Shown here: piece after piece, positions 25,607 to 33,978 of the stretch
Position numbering within the stretch: position 1 is the stretch's first letter
How the letters are laid out: every line of letters starts with the position of its first letter
Source of the DNA: Streptococcus cristatus
GTDB taxonomy: Bacteria; Bacillota; Bacilli; Lactobacillales; Streptococcaceae
Reading direction: 5' to 3'
Assembly (NCBI RefSeq): GCF_003943815.1
Contig: NZ_RJNA01000009.1
Coordinates: 22,609-69,573 of the forward strand
DNA: 46,965 nt
Position numbers and translations under genes: made by a program
The notes under the pieces: generated by a model
The model's input: the letters and a program-made list of their open reading frames with translations, nothing else
Databases searched by the model: none
Told to the model about the DNA's origin: nothing

Positions 25607-26206
25607 CTATATACCACTTTGCTCTAATACAATGTCTTGTTTCTTGTAACGATATTGCATTCTCCAATGATTTTCAGACACTTCTTCTAATTTCAGAGTT
25701 TTGTCAATCTTATTAAAAGGCAATTTCTCTTCCTCAACTTTCTTTAGGAGCTCAACCAATAAGTCTCCGCCAGCGTTTAGAGAAATCAAACTATCATCCT
25801 CACTATCGTGTTGAAGTAAAACTTTCTTAGTCGGTTTGTGGATGACATTATAAAGATTGAAAGCTCTTTTAATGTCAAAATTCTTCTCTTTGTCGGCTAT
25901 CATTGATACAGTATGCAACTCTAACCGACCGATTTTAAAAGCCCCGAACAGACTGACAACAATCCCTAATCCAGCAAGCGTTTCCCAGATAAGAGAGAAA
26001 AGTTTTAAATCCCAATCTGTTATAAGGTTAAGAAGTAGATAAAGAGCCCCCAGACCAAATCCTAACAAAGTTAGACCTGCGCCATAAAAACTTGCCTTAT
26101 CACCAGTTCGAATAATTGGCTTGTCGTAAACTTTCTTCCCCTCAAGTTTTTCCAGACTGCGCTTTGCTTTGTACTCTTCGATTCGTTGACTATGCTTTTC
26201 TGTCAT
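25607..26206 (-). CDS. Hypothetical membrane protein with two transmembrane helices
   Basis: 199 aa, not recognised. A charged N-terminus (about residues 1-38, rich in Lys/Glu) precedes two hydrophobic helices (SFYGAGLTLLGFGLGALYLL and LIWETLAGLGIVVSLFGAF) joined by a short loop. A soluble C-terminal half of about 100 aa follows. No signal peptide, so both ends are probably cytoplasmic. It is 53 bp downstream of dapA and may be co-transcribed with it; no functional link is evident. Confidence 0.65.
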   Translation of the reverse strand: MTEKHSQRIEEYKAKRSLEKLEGKKVYDKPIIRTGDKASFYGAGLTLLGFGLGALYLLLNLITDWDLKLFSLIWETLAGLGIVVSLFGAFKIGRLELHTVSMIADKEKNFDIKRAFNLYNVIHKPTKKVLLQHDSEDDSLISLNAGGDLLVELLKKVEEEKLPFNKIDKTLKLEEVSENHWRMQYRYKKQDIVLEQSGI

Positions 26207-26259
26207 ACTATTTAATCACACCTTACTTATCTATATAAAATCTAAACCAAAATTGCCGA

Positions 26260-27195
26260 TCAATAATCTGGTCTTAGAACCCCTTTAACAGTCTCTTTGG
26301 TCGCCTCATAATCGCCATCAACCACAACCTTGATAATACGTTTGGCATCTTCTTCAGGAGCTGGCACAAGCGGTAAGCGGGTTGGACCAGCTGCAAAGCC
26401 CATGTAATTGAGGACGGCCTTGACCGGAGCAGGGCTTGGGTAAGAGAACAGGGCATTGACTTTAGGGATGAATTTCCGTTGGATTGCTGCTGCTTTTTTA
26501 ATGTCATTGTGCTCGATAGCATCCAGCATTTCAAACATTTCATCACCATTTGTATGAGAAGCAACGGAAATAACTCCATCAGCCCCCAGATTCATAGCAT
26601 GAAAGGCATCGCCATCCTCACCCGTATAAATCAGGAACTCCTCTGGACGATGCTCAATCAAATAAGCCATATTTGCCAGACTGGTACATTCTTTCACGCC
26701 AATAATATTTGGGTGTTCTGCCAGCCTCAACATAGTCTCAGGTGTCATCTCAACCACTACCCGTCCTGGGATATTATAGATAATAATCGGCAGGTTTGAA
26801 GCATCCGCAATGGCTTTAAAATGCTGATACATGCCTTCTTGAGACGGTTTATTGTAATAGGGGACAATGGCCAAACCAGCCGCAAAACCACCAAAGGCAT
26901 CTACTTCTTTGACAAATTCAATGGAGTCGCGCGTTTCGTTGGTACCGACACCAGCTATCAAAGGAACGCGCCCCTTGACAATATTTTGAACAGCCGCAAA
27001 AAGCTCTAATTCTTCATCGTGGGTCAGGGTTGGACTCTCTGCAGTCGTTCCAGCTAGCAAAATCCCATCTGTATGATGAGCCAAAAGGTGCTCAATCAAA
27101 TCTGGAATGGCCTCAAAATTGATGGAGCCATCTTCATGAAAAGGCGTAATGAAAGCTGTGATGATTTTACAATTCTTCAAATCTGCGTATGCCAT
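26260..27195 (-). CDS. dapA: 4-hydroxy-tetrahydrodipicolinate synthase
   Basis: Condenses pyruvate with aspartate semialdehyde, the first step of the lysine/diaminopimelate branch. 311-aa TIM barrel. The Schiff-base Lys is in IIGVKECTS, the catalytic Tyr in [10 protein letters not shown], and the substrate motif [12 protein letters not shown] matches the usual GTTGE(S/A) loop with Ala in place of Gly. Directly downstream of asd, the enzyme that makes its substrate, with a hairpin between them. Confidence 0.95.
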   Translation of the reverse strand: MAYADLKNCKIITAFITPFHEDGSINFEAIPDLIEHLLAHHTDGILLAGTTAESPTLTHDEELELFAAVQNIVKGRVPLIAGVGTNETRDSIEFVKEVDAFGGFAAGLAIVPYYNKPSQEGMYQHFKAIADASNLPIIIYNIPGRVVVEMTPETMLRLAEHPNIIGVKECTSLANMAYLIEHRPEEFLIYTGEDGDAFHAMNLGADGVISVASHTNGDEMFEMLDAIEHNDIKKAAAIQRKFIPKVNALFSYPSPAPVKAVLNYMGFAAGPTRLPLVPAPEEDAKRIIKVVVDGDYEATKETVKGVLRPDY

Positions 27196-27220
27196 AGACT
27201 TACCTCTCTTTGTATGAAAA

Positions 27221-27249
27221 GAGGATTGAATGACAGATATTCAATCCTC
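27221..27249 (-). terminator. Hairpin between asd and dapA
   Basis: Perfect 11-bp stem GAGGATTGAAT / ATTCAATCCTC (7-nt loop) followed on the minus strand by TTTTC. It acts as the asd terminator or as a partial terminator before dapA. Confidence 0.6.
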
Positions 27250-27274
27250 GACCTGTCACGTATTTTTAGACAGC

Positions 27275-28351
27275 TTATTTTAATTCAAAAACGACTTCTT
27301 CTGTTGGACGAACCAAGCCACGCTCATGAAGAGTTTCAGCGATTTGGACAGAATTCCATGCCGCTCCTTTAAGAAGGTTGTCTGAAACAACCCACATGTG
27401 AATTCCTTTTTCTGCATCCAAGTCTTTGCGGATACGACCTACAAAAGTATCGCGTGAACCAACTGCATTAATTGCTTGAGGGTAGATTTGGTGAGCTACG
27501 TCATCTTCAAGAACAGCACCTGGGAAAGCTGCAATGGCTGCCTTGACTTCTTCAATTGGAGCCACTTCTTTCGTTTCGATGTAAACAGACTCAGAGTGAG
27601 CTGACAAGACGGGAATACGCACACATGTTGCAGATACTGCAATGCTGTCATCTTCCATGATTTTCTTAGTTTCCTTAGTCATCTTCATCTCTTCGTAAGT
27701 GTAGTCGTTGTCAGTAAAGACATCGATTTGTGGAAGAGCGTTGAAGGCAATTGGATAATGCTTCTTGTCACCACCAGAAGGTAGGATTTCCGCATGCAAA
27801 TCACGTGGGGCAACACCATCATTCAACACTTCACGAAGTTCACGTTGCGTTTCGAGAATAGCTCCCATACCTGCACCTGAAACAGCCTGGTAAGTTGAAA
27901 CGATGATACGGTCCAAGCCCCATTTTTGACGAACAGGCTCAAGAGCCACCATCATTTGGATTGTTGAACAGTTAGGGCAGGCGATAATCCCTTTATGCTG
28001 ATCTAGTGCATGAGCGTTTACTTCTGGAACAACCAGAGGCACATCAGGATTTTGGCGGAAATATGAGGTATTGTCCACTACGACTGCACCAGCTTTAACT
28101 GCATACGGAGCATATTTTGCTGAAGTAGAGCCACCAGCTGAGAAAAGAGCGATGTCTACGCCTTCAAAGGCAGTTTCTGTTGTTTCTTCGATAGTAACAT
28201 CTTGTCCCTTGAACTGAAGAACCTTACCAGCTGAACGAGCAGAAGCCAAATAACGGATCTTATCAATTGGAAGTGTTGATTCTTCCAGCATTTTAATCAT
28301 TTGAGCGCCAACAGCACCAGTGGCACCAACTACAGCAACTGTATATCCCAT
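27275..28351 (-). CDS. asd: Aspartate-semialdehyde dehydrogenase
   Basis: Reduces aspartyl phosphate to aspartate semialdehyde with NADPH, feeding lysine, threonine and methionine synthesis. About 358 aa from the ATG at 28351, which has AGAGGTGG five bases upstream; a start three codons earlier is unlikely. NADP motif [18 protein letters not shown], catalytic Cys in [12 protein letters not shown], and substrate region GLTIDHRVV-like elements are absent as expected for this fold. It has its own promoter at 28395-28422 and lies upstream of dapA. Confidence 0.95.
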   Translation of the reverse strand: MGYTVAVVGATGAVGAQMIKMLEESTLPIDKIRYLASARSAGKVLQFKGQDVTIEETTETAFEGVDIALFSAGGSTSAKYAPYAVKAGAVVVDNTSYFRQNPDVPLVVPEVNAHALDQHKGIIACPNCSTIQMMVALEPVRQKWGLDRIIVSTYQAVSGAGMGAILETQRELREVLNDGVAPRDLHAEILPSGGDKKHYPIAFNALPQIDVFTDNDYTYEEMKMTKETKKIMEDDSIAVSATCVRIPVLSAHSESVYIETKEVAPIEEVKAAIAAFPGAVLEDDVAHQIYPQAINAVGSRDTFVGRIRKDLDAEKGIHMWVVSDNLLKGAAWNSVQIAETLHERGLVRPTEEVVFELK

Positions 28352-28394
28352 ACAATCCACCTCTGAATTTTCTAAAAATTTTGTATATTCTAGT

Positions 28395-28422
28395 ATTATA
28401 CTATTTTTAAGGAAAAATGCAA
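28395..28422 (-). promoter_or_regulatory. asd promoter
   Basis: Minus strand TTGCAT, 16-nt spacer, TATAAT. Confidence 0.65.
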
Positions 28423-28436
28423 ATATTTCTAAAGGA

Positions 28437-28589
28437 TTATGTCCTTATTTTGTCGAAATATGCAGCTCTCACAATGCTGACCTCCTCAATATCAATGTCT
28501 CTAAGCTCAGCCGCGGATAACTGTCTTGCATTTCTAAGAGAAGTTTCAGGGTTTACAGATTTTGTTCTCACAAACAAAACTGCATCCAT
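28437..28589 (-). CDS. Possible 50-residue microprotein, repeat copy 2
   Basis: From an ATG at 28589 the frame begins [10 protein letters not shown] and ends AAYFDKIRT. Its central part (SLRNARQL, then RDIDIEEV) matches the neighbouring copy. There is no convincing ribosome site, only a weak TTAGAG. It may be a decayed gene fragment. Function unknown. Confidence 0.25.
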   Translation of the reverse strand: MDAVLFVRTKSVNPETSLRNARQLSAAELRDIDIEEVSIVRAAYFDKIRT

Positions 28590-28716
28590 TGCTCTAAGAC
28601 TTAACTTCGTCCTGCGGACTGGTTTCATCAAGAGCAATAGCACTCACGACGACGACCGTCTCAGTATCAATGTCTCTAGGATCAGCTTCGACCAATGGTC
28701 TCGCCAATCTAAGAGA
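28464..28716 (-). repeat. Two diverged copies of a roughly 78-nt coding-like repeat
   Basis: Copy 1 (28716 down to about 28639) and copy 2 (28541 down to about 28464) start 175 bp apart. Both open with TCTCTTAGA and share AGAGACATTGAT. Translated in parallel, 15 of 26 residues are identical with no gap, and several differences are synonymous (GCG/GCA, TTG/TTA). The copies are in different reading frames, which fits one indel in an ancestral repeat-containing gene. Confidence 0.6.
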
Positions 28717-28719
28717 CAT
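28594..28719 (-). CDS. Possible 41-residue microprotein, repeat copy 1
   Basis: ATG at 28719, immediately after the terminator of the asd-type RNA. The product begins MSLRLARPLVEADPRDI and is acidic in the middle. No Shine-Dalgarno is visible, and transcription would need read-through of the RNA terminator. It may be a gene remnant. Function unknown. Confidence 0.25.
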   Translation of the reverse strand: MSLRLARPLVEADPRDIDTETVVVVSAIALDETSPQDEVKS

Positions 28720-28720
28720 A

Positions 28721-28861
28721 GAAAAATCCCCAATCCGTAGACTGGGGATAAGGGCACTTTCGTGTGATCAGCAGGTTCACACAACTGATCAAGGTCCGCT
28801 CCTGCGTTATGACCTCCCATGCTTCAATTTGCAGAAAATCTGCATATCGACTCATCGCACC
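28721..28861 (-). ncRNA. Small RNA resembling the asd RNA motif
   Basis: Independent RNA of about 140 nt on the minus strand. A consensus promoter (28867-28895) sets the 5' end near 28861. The 3' end is a hairpin ATCCCCA / TGGGGAT plus T-run at 28722-28749. The transcript can fold into several stems: GCAGA/TCTGC, TGATCAG/CTGATCA and a closing GGTGC/GTGCC pairing near the two ends. It lies upstream of asd with no ORF inside. The asd RNA motif of lactic acid bacteria occupies this place, and a stand-alone transcript is reported in S. pyogenes. Some authors have linked it to 6S-like RNAs. The family match is from context and structure, not a covariance search. Confidence 0.65.
28722..28749 (-). 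terminator. Terminator of the asd-type small RNA
   Basis: ATCCCCA / TGGGGAT stem followed by TTTTTC on the minus strand. Confidence 0.75.
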
Positions 28862-28866
28862 TATCT

Positions 28867-28895
28867 ATCATAAGCTATAGCGTAGAAAATGTCAA
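28867..28895 (-). promoter_or_regulatory. Promoter of the asd-type small RNA
   Basis: Minus strand TTGACA, exactly 17 nt, TATGAT. Among the strongest promoters in the window and not followed by an ORF. Confidence 0.8.
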
Positions 28896-28916
28896 GCCAT
28901 AAAGATTGGTCAACCA

Positions 28917-29570
28917 TCACAGATACTTACTTCCCTCTCGAATACTAAGTGCAGCCATTTCTGCCTGATGCCGCTCAATAAAATCTCTGACCCAGTCTGG
29001 ATTGGTTTTGGAATAATCTCTCAGCGCCCAGCCGATGGCCTTGTTAATAAAGAATTCTGTTTGACCAAGATTATTCACTAAAATTTTCTCCAACAGCTCC
29101 GTGTCTGTTTCCTCTTTTCGCAACAGCTGATGATCAATAGCCAAGCGCCGCAGCCAGATATCCTCATCACGACTCCAAACTAAAATAATCTCTTTGGTTT
29201 CTGGAAATCGGGCAATGATGGATCCGACCAAGCGGTCCAAAAAGTCAATAGTATCCCACCAAGATTTTGTTTGGGCAAGCTTTTTCAAACGTGGCAAGTC
29301 AGATGGGGTCAAGAGCTTCTTGCGAATTTCCAGATAATCTAGCGCGGCATACTGCAATTCTCGATAGGGATTGTCCCAAGATTCATTTATAAAAGCCCAA
29401 TCAATGACGGAGTCAGTCTGCTGTTTGCAAAAATTCTTTGCGAGTTTCCTCCTAGCTGGAGTCTTGACTCCTAGAAACTCAAATTTGTTTTTCATATAGG
29501 CTTTCATGGCTACCGCATCGTCAGGATTAGCTACAGCTTTCAGATTTTCAAGTAATTCCTCTACATCCAT
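28917..29570 (-). CDS. DNA alkylation repair protein (AlkD-like HEAT-repeat glycosylase)
   Basis: 217 aa, all helical. Conserved segments of the DNA alkylation repair family are visible: MKNKFEFLGVKTPARRKLAK near the N-terminus, SWDNPYRELQYAALDYL, KSWWDTIDFLDRLVGSII and INKAIGWALRDYSKTNPDWV. AlkD-type enzymes remove bulky or positively charged N3/N7 alkylpurines. It starts 3 bp after the lipoprotein gene, so it is part of the membrane protein-lipoprotein-alkD transcription unit. Whether it is active is not shown. Confidence 0.88.
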   Translation of the reverse strand: MDVEELLENLKAVANPDDAVAMKAYMKNKFEFLGVKTPARRKLAKNFCKQQTDSVIDWAFINESWDNPYRELQYAALDYLEIRKKLLTPSDLPRLKKLAQTKSWWDTIDFLDRLVGSIIARFPETKEIILVWSRDEDIWLRRLAIDHQLLRKEETDTELLEKILVNNLGQTEFFINKAIGWALRDYSKTNPDWVRDFIERHQAEMAALSIREGSKYL

Positions 29571-29573
29571 AGC

Positions 29574-30182
29574 TTACTCCAGCAATTCACGGTCGTAAAT
29601 AGTGTAGTCACAGCGATAAATCAAGAGGCGCTTGCCGTCAATCAGCAACTCAGAGGTTTTGGGAGCATCAGATTTATCGAGAGAGACTCGGTCCCCAGCA
29701 TAAGCTGCCAGTGGAGTGCCATTTTGAGAGCGAATCAGAATGACCTTCTTCTTGCCGTTAAAGTCGTTTTTAAAAGCAGAAATCATGCGATTTAAAACAG
29801 GGACTGCATGGCTATTCTCCTCAACATCTGCAGTCTTTTGATATTGAGCAAAGACATCTTTCAAGCCCTTTTCTTCTGCAATCAAGGAAGAGCCCACATG
29901 GTCAATCTCATACTTACCCAAGGTGATTTTGAGGACAGATGAGTCTTCTTTGGAATTCCCTTCTGCATCAACTGAGTCAAACTCCTCGTTACGCGAGATG
30001 GACAGGGACTTCCCTGACATCTGGTCTATGAGTTGGGAATTTTCATCATAGGTGCGAACCGTCATCTCCAGCCCCAGCCATTCTTCCTTGGCATTTTTGA
30101 ACCAATTTTCAACGGCCTGACAACCGGTCAAGGTCAAAAGACCAATACTCAAAAGAGCTATTAATAGGTATTTCTTTTTCAT
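29574..30182 (-). CDS. Putative lipoprotein, DUF5052-like
   Basis: 202 aa. The N-terminal lipoprotein signal MKKKYLLIALLSIGLLTLTG is followed by Cys21 (lipobox LTGC), so it is probably anchored to the outer face of the membrane. The mature part is soluble, mixed alpha/beta, with no catalytic motif I recognise. Similar streptococcal proteins are grouped as DUF5052; that assignment is from memory of the pattern. Its ATG overlaps the stop of the preceding membrane-protein gene by one base (TAATG), indicating translational coupling. Confidence 0.7.
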   Translation of the reverse strand: MKKKYLLIALLSIGLLTLTGCQAVENWFKNAKEEWLGLEMTVRTYDENSQLIDQMSGKSLSISRNEEFDSVDAEGNSKEDSSVLKITLGKYEIDHVGSSLIAEEKGLKDVFAQYQKTADVEENSHAVPVLNRMISAFKNDFNGKKKVILIRSQNGTPLAAYAGDRVSLDKSDAPKTSELLIDGKRLLIYRCDYTIYDRELLE

Positions 30183-30724
30183 TATTTATGCTCCATATTT
30201 TTTTCGTATAAGGAAATTTCTTTTGCAATTTGCGATTTGGCAGCTTTTCCCATCAACAATAATTTGATAGGCCTCATCACTTGCAGTCCTAGGCCACCCA
30301 TTGTATAGTAAGATAGGCGATAGTAAAAATAATTAACAAATTCAATGATGGCAAACAACCAAAGTAAAACTCCAATAATAATATTACTGCTACTACTCAC
30401 TCTAAAAGACCAGATCCAAATCGGTATATATGCAAGCAGCATCATTAAATCTAGCACTTTTAATCCTTTATAAAGAGGTACAAGTAGTTGAGCTTTCAGG
30501 GCCTTCTTCTTTTGGATTCGTCTTAAACAGTTAAGCCAATAGATGGAACCTTGAACCAATATCAGATTAAGAATTAACAATGGAAAATAAAGGACTGCAC
30601 TAGATGTGGCAAATCGGGTCTCTGATTTCGTATACAGGACATACACGATACAAAATAACACAACACTTATTGATTCCCCTGAGGCAAGGTAAATTAATTC
30701 CTGTTTGAGACTTCTTTTTTTCAA
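30182..30724 (-). CDS. Hypothetical integral membrane protein
   Basis: 180 aa from a TTG start at 30724 with GGAGG about nine bases upstream; no ATG fits. About four hydrophobic helices (ISVVLFCIVYVLY, LYFPLLILNLILVQGSIYWL, LDLMMLLAYIPIWIWSF, NIIIGVLLWLFAIIEFVNYFYY) with basic loops. No known domain recognised. Co-transcribed and translationally coupled with the lipoprotein gene, which suggests a joint envelope role. Confidence 0.65.
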   Translation of the reverse strand: MKKRSLKQELIYLASGESISVVLFCIVYVLYTKSETRFATSSAVLYFPLLILNLILVQGSIYWLNCLRRIQKKKALKAQLLVPLYKGLKVLDLMMLLAYIPIWIWSFRVSSSSNIIIGVLLWLFAIIEFVNYFYYRLSYYTMGGLGLQVMRPIKLLLMGKAAKSQIAKEISLYEKNMEHK

Positions 30725-30771
30725 TGTTCATCCTCCTATGAGCAAAAACTAGGTGATGGGAATATGGCTTT

Positions 30772-30780
30772 ATTATATCA
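30772..30780 (-). promoter_or_regulatory. Extended -10 promoter of the membrane protein/lipoprotein unit
   Basis: TGATATAAT on the minus strand, 48 bp before the TTG start. Confidence 0.5.
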
Positions 30781-30808
30781 AAATATCTGGAATTTAAGTC
30801 TAAAAAAG

Positions 30809-30838
30809 AGAGGCTAGGCTCTTTTTAGCCCAACCTCT
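30809..30838 (-). terminator. Terminator after fhs
   Basis: 12-bp stem AGAGGTTGGGCT / AGCCTAGCCTCT (two G-U pairs) followed by CTTTTTT on the minus strand. Confidence 0.75.
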
Positions 30839-30857
30839 TCTTATATCTTAAATTCAA

Positions 30858-32528
30858 TTAGAACAAACCAATGGCTGTACCGTCTGCTGCCACATCCATA
30901 TTAAGTGCAGCTGGGCGTTTCGGCAATCCTGGCATGGTCATGACATCTCCTGTCAAAGCCACGATAAAGCCTGCCCCAAGTTTTGGTACCAATTCACGAA
31001 TGGTAATTTCAAAGTTTTCTGGCGCGCCTAAAGCAGCAGGATTATCTGAGAAGCTATATTGGGTTTTGGCCATGCAGATTGGCAGTTTGTCCCAGCCATT
31101 CTTGACAATTTCCCGAATCTGAGTCTGCGCTTTTTTCTCAAAGTTTACTTTTGAACCGCGATAGATTTCAGTAACAATCTTCTCGATTTTCGCTTCAATT
31201 GTTGAGTCATTGTCATAGAGACGAGTGTAGTGTGCTAGATTTTTGTCAATGGTTTTGACAACAGTCTCAGCCAGAGCCACACCACCTTCAGCGCCATCAG
31301 CCCAGACACTAGCAAGCTCAACCGGTACCCCGATTTCTGCACAGAGTTCCTTAAGAGCAGCAATTTCAGCTTCCGTATCAGAGACAAATTCATTGATAGC
31401 TACTACCGCTGGAATACCGAACTTACGGATATTTTCAACGTGACGTTTGAGATTGGCAAAGCCAGCTCGGACCGCCTCAACATTTTCTTCAGTAAGTGCA
31501 TCCTTAGCAACGCCACCATTCATCTTAAGAGCACGAAGTGTTGCGACAATTACCACTGCATCTGGAGATGTTGGCAAGTTTGGAGTCTTAATATCCAAGA
31601 ATTTCTCAGCACCAAGGTCCGCACCGAATCCGGCTTCTGTCACCGTATAATCAGCCAAACGCAGCGCTGTACTAGTCGCCAAGACCGAGTTACAGCCATG
31701 GGCGATATTGGCAAACGGTCCGCCGTGGACAAAGGCTGGTGTTCCGTAAATAGTCTGTACCAGATTTGGCTTAATCGCATCTTTCAAGACTAAAGCCAGA
31801 GCCCCTTCTACTTCAAGGTCGCGAACGTAGACTGGTGTGCGGTCATAACGATAACCGATAACAATGTTAGCCAAGCGATTTTTCAAATCTTCAATATCCG
31901 TTGCCAAGCAAAGAATCGCCATGATTTCAGAAGCAACCGTGATATCAAAACCATCTTCGCGCGGAATACCGTTGAGTGGGCTGCCTAAGCCAACCGTCAC
32001 ATGGCGCAGTGCTCGGTCATTTAGGTCCACAACACGTTTCCAGATAATACGACGTTGGTCGATACCCAGCTCATTTCCCTGATGCAAATGATTATCGATG
32101 AGAGCAGACAGAGCATTATTAGCAGTCGTAATGGCGTGCATGTCACCAGTGAAATGCAGGTTGATGTCTTCCATCGGTAAAACTTGCGCGTGACCGCCAC
32201 CTGCTGCGCCTCCTTTGATTCCCATAACAGGCCCCAAAGACGGTTCGCGGATAGCAATCATCGTTTTCTTGCCAATTTTATTGAGCGCATCAGCTAGTCC
32301 AATGGTGATGGTAGACTTGCCTTCTCCAGCAGGTGTCGGATTGATTGCCGTTACCAAAATCAGCTTGCCGATAGGATTTTCTGCTACTTCACGAATCTTG
32401 TCAAAACTGAGCTTGGCCTTGTACTTTCCATACAGCTCCAAGTCCTCGTAATCAATACCAACCTTTTTTACTACATCCACAATAGGCTGTAATTCAACAC
32501 TCTGAGCAATTTCGATATCTGTTTTCAT
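30858..32528 (-). CDS. fhs: Formate-tetrahydrofolate ligase
   Basis: ATP-dependent formation of 10-formyl-THF from formate, feeding purine synthesis and initiator-tRNA formylation. 556 aa, standard length. The P-loop is [19 protein letters not shown] near residue 65. Other conserved segments are [19 protein letters not shown] and [20 protein letters not shown], and the C-terminus is [16 protein letters not shown]. Monocistronic, with extended -10 promoter and terminator. The leader is too short for a THF riboswitch. Confidence 0.97.
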   Translation of the reverse strand: MKTDIEIAQSVELQPIVDVVKKVGIDYEDLELYGKYKAKLSFDKIREVAENPIGKLILVTAINPTPAGEGKSTITIGLADALNKIGKKTMIAIREPSLGPVMGIKGGAAGGGHAQVLPMEDINLHFTGDMHAITTANNALSALIDNHLHQGNELGIDQRRIIWKRVVDLNDRALRHVTVGLGSPLNGIPREDGFDITVASEIMAILCLATDIEDLKNRLANIVIGYRYDRTPVYVRDLEVEGALALVLKDAIKPNLVQTIYGTPAFVHGGPFANIAHGCNSVLATSTALRLADYTVTEAGFGADLGAEKFLDIKTPNLPTSPDAVVIVATLRALKMNGGVAKDALTEENVEAVRAGFANLKRHVENIRKFGIPAVVAINEFVSDTEAEIAALKELCAEIGVPVELASVWADGAEGGVALAETVVKTIDKNLAHYTRLYDNDSTIEAKIEKIVTEIYRGSKVNFEKKAQTQIREIVKNGWDKLPICMAKTQYSFSDNPAALGAPENFEITIRELVPKLGAGFIVALTGDVMTMPGLPKRPAALNMDVAADGTAIGLF

Positions 32529-32556
32529 TAAGGAACTCCTCTAATTTGATAAAACT

Positions 32557-32565
32557 ATTATAACA
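32557..32565 (-). promoter_or_regulatory. Extended -10 promoter of fhs
   Basis: TGTTATAAT on the minus strand, 29 bp upstream of fhs; no clear -35. Confidence 0.55.
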
Positions 32566-32702
32566 AATATGATATAAAACTGCACATTTAAACTCCAATA
32601 GCAACATAATGTTCGGTAATTACTTCAATTTTTTTTTCATACAATACATCTTCTTTAGTGAAAAAATAAGTTTGACTAAATTGAACCTTAAGTTAATTTT
32701 AT

Positions 32703-32731
32703 TTTACTAAATTCATTTTTTCTTGTAGAAT
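32703..32731 (+). promoter_or_regulatory. coaB promoter with start site at the ATG
   Basis: TTTACT, 17-nt spacer, TAGAAT. The -10 ends six bases before the coaB ATG, so the start site should fall at or next to the A of the ATG, and no Shine-Dalgarno is present. The message is probably leaderless. Confidence 0.55.
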
Positions 32732-32737
32732 AAAGCT

Positions 32738-33430
32738 ATGAATATATTGATTACCTCTGGCGGAACGAGTGAAAAAATCGACCAAGTCCGCTCTATCACC
32801 AATCATTCGACGGGTCAACTTGGGAAAATGATAGCTGAGCATTGTTTGGCAGAGGGTGCTTCGGTGACTCTGCTGACAACGGCAAAAGCTGTTAAACCGG
32901 ATCCGCATGAAAAACTAACGATTAAGATTATCGAAGATACAGAGCAGCTCCTGACAGCCATGGAAGAGCTGGTACCAGCTCATGATGTGCTCATTCATTC
33001 AATGGCTGTTTCTGACTATAAACCAGTGTACATGGCAAGATTTGAGGAGGTTCTTGCTAGTTCAGATGTGACAGAGTTTCTGGAAAAAAGTAATTCTGAA
33101 AGTAAGATTTCGTCTACTGATGACTATCAGGTACTTTTCCTCAAGAAAAATCCTAAAATCATCAGCAAGGTCAAGGAATGGAATCCCAATATTCGATTGG
33201 TTGGCTTTAAGCTCTTGGTAGGTGTTTCTAAAGAAGAGTTACTGTCTACTGCTAGAGCCAGCCTTGAAAAAAATCAAGCTGAATTAATTGTAGCCAACGA
33301 TTTGACTGAAATTTCTAGCGGGCAACACCACGCCTATCTCCTAGGAGCAGTCACTATCACAGAAGCTTTCTCCAAGGCAGAAATTGCTGAACAATTGTTA
33401 AGCCATATCCAGAAAGGAGACAGTTCATGA
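32738..33430 (+). CDS. coaB: Phosphopantothenate-cysteine ligase
   Basis: Second step of CoA synthesis from pantothenate: joins cysteine to 4'-phosphopantothenate. 230 aa, the CoaB domain alone; in many bacteria it is fused to CoaC. Nucleotide-binding start MNILITSGGTSEKIDQVRSI, then SMAVSDYKPV and LIVANDLTEI typical of CoaB. It overlaps coaC by four bases (ATGA). Codon 1 is ATG with no ribosome site upstream. It heads a coaB-coaC-ECF transporter operon. Confidence 0.93.
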   Translation: MNILITSGGTSEKIDQVRSITNHSTGQLGKMIAEHCLAEGASVTLLTTAKAVKPDPHEKLTIKIIEDTEQLLTAMEELVPAHDVLIHSMAVSDYKPVYMARFEEVLASSDVTEFLEKSNSESKISSTDDYQVLFLKKNPKIISKVKEWNPNIRLVGFKLLVGVSKEELLSTARASLEKNQAELIVANDLTEISSGQHHAYLLGAVTITEAFSKAEIAEQLLSHIQKGDSS

Positions 33431-33978
33431 TCCATGTTACTCTCGCTGTCACGGGCAGTATTTCGGCCTATAAAGCAGCAGATATTACGAGCCAGCTGGG
33501 CAAGCTAGGCTACAGTGTGTCTGTTCTTATGACGGAAGCTGCCAGTCACTTTATCACCCCGCTGACCTTACAGGTTTTATCAAAAAATCCTGTTTCCCTT
33601 GACCTTATGGACGAGCCGAGGCCAGACAAAGTCAACCATATTGAAACCGGTAAAGAAACAAATCTTTTCTTAGTCGCTCCCGCAACAGCTAATACCATCG
33701 CCAAACTGGCTAATGGTCTAGCGGATAATATGGTAACCGCTACAGCCCTTGCTCTCCCATCTCATGTCAAAAAAGCCATCGCACCAGCCATGAATACCAA
33801 GATGTATGAAAATCCACTAACTCAGCACAATTTGGAAAGATTAAAAAAATTTGGCTGGGAGATTATCGAACCGCGTGAAGCTGTTCTAGCTTGCGGAGAT
33901 CATGGGACTGGCGCTCTAGCTGATGTCAATATTATTATAGAAAAAGTAAAGGAAATTATAAATGAGAAAACAATCTAG
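33427..33978 (+). CDS. coaC: Phosphopantothenoylcysteine decarboxylase
   Basis: FMN-dependent decarboxylase making 4'-phosphopantetheine. 183-aa flavoprotein: TLAVTGSISAYKAADITSQL (with the usual His position occupied by Ser-Ala context), VAPATANTIAKLANGLADNM, and PAMNTKMYENP containing the conserved Asn/Met clamp. LACGDHGTGALAD near the C-terminus supplies the active-site Cys. Starts at ATGA overlap with coaB and overlaps the ECF S-component gene by 17 bp. Confidence 0.93.
   Translation: MIHVTLAVTGSISAYKAADITSQLGKLGYSVSVLMTEAASHFITPLTLQVLSKNPVSLDLMDEPRPDKVNHIETGKETNLFLVAPATANTIAKLANGLADNMVTATALALPSHVKKAIAPAMNTKMYENPLTQHNLERLKKFGWEIIEPREAVLACGDHGTGALADVNIIIEKVKEIINEKTI

Noticed and set aside
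28721..28861. Lysine riboswitch upstream of asd
   Set aside because: The sequence does not match the lysine-riboswitch core, and the RNA terminates before asd, which has its own promoter.
32529..32700. THF riboswitch controlling fhs
   Set aside because: The extended -10 is only 29 bp from the start codon, leaving no room for the structure.
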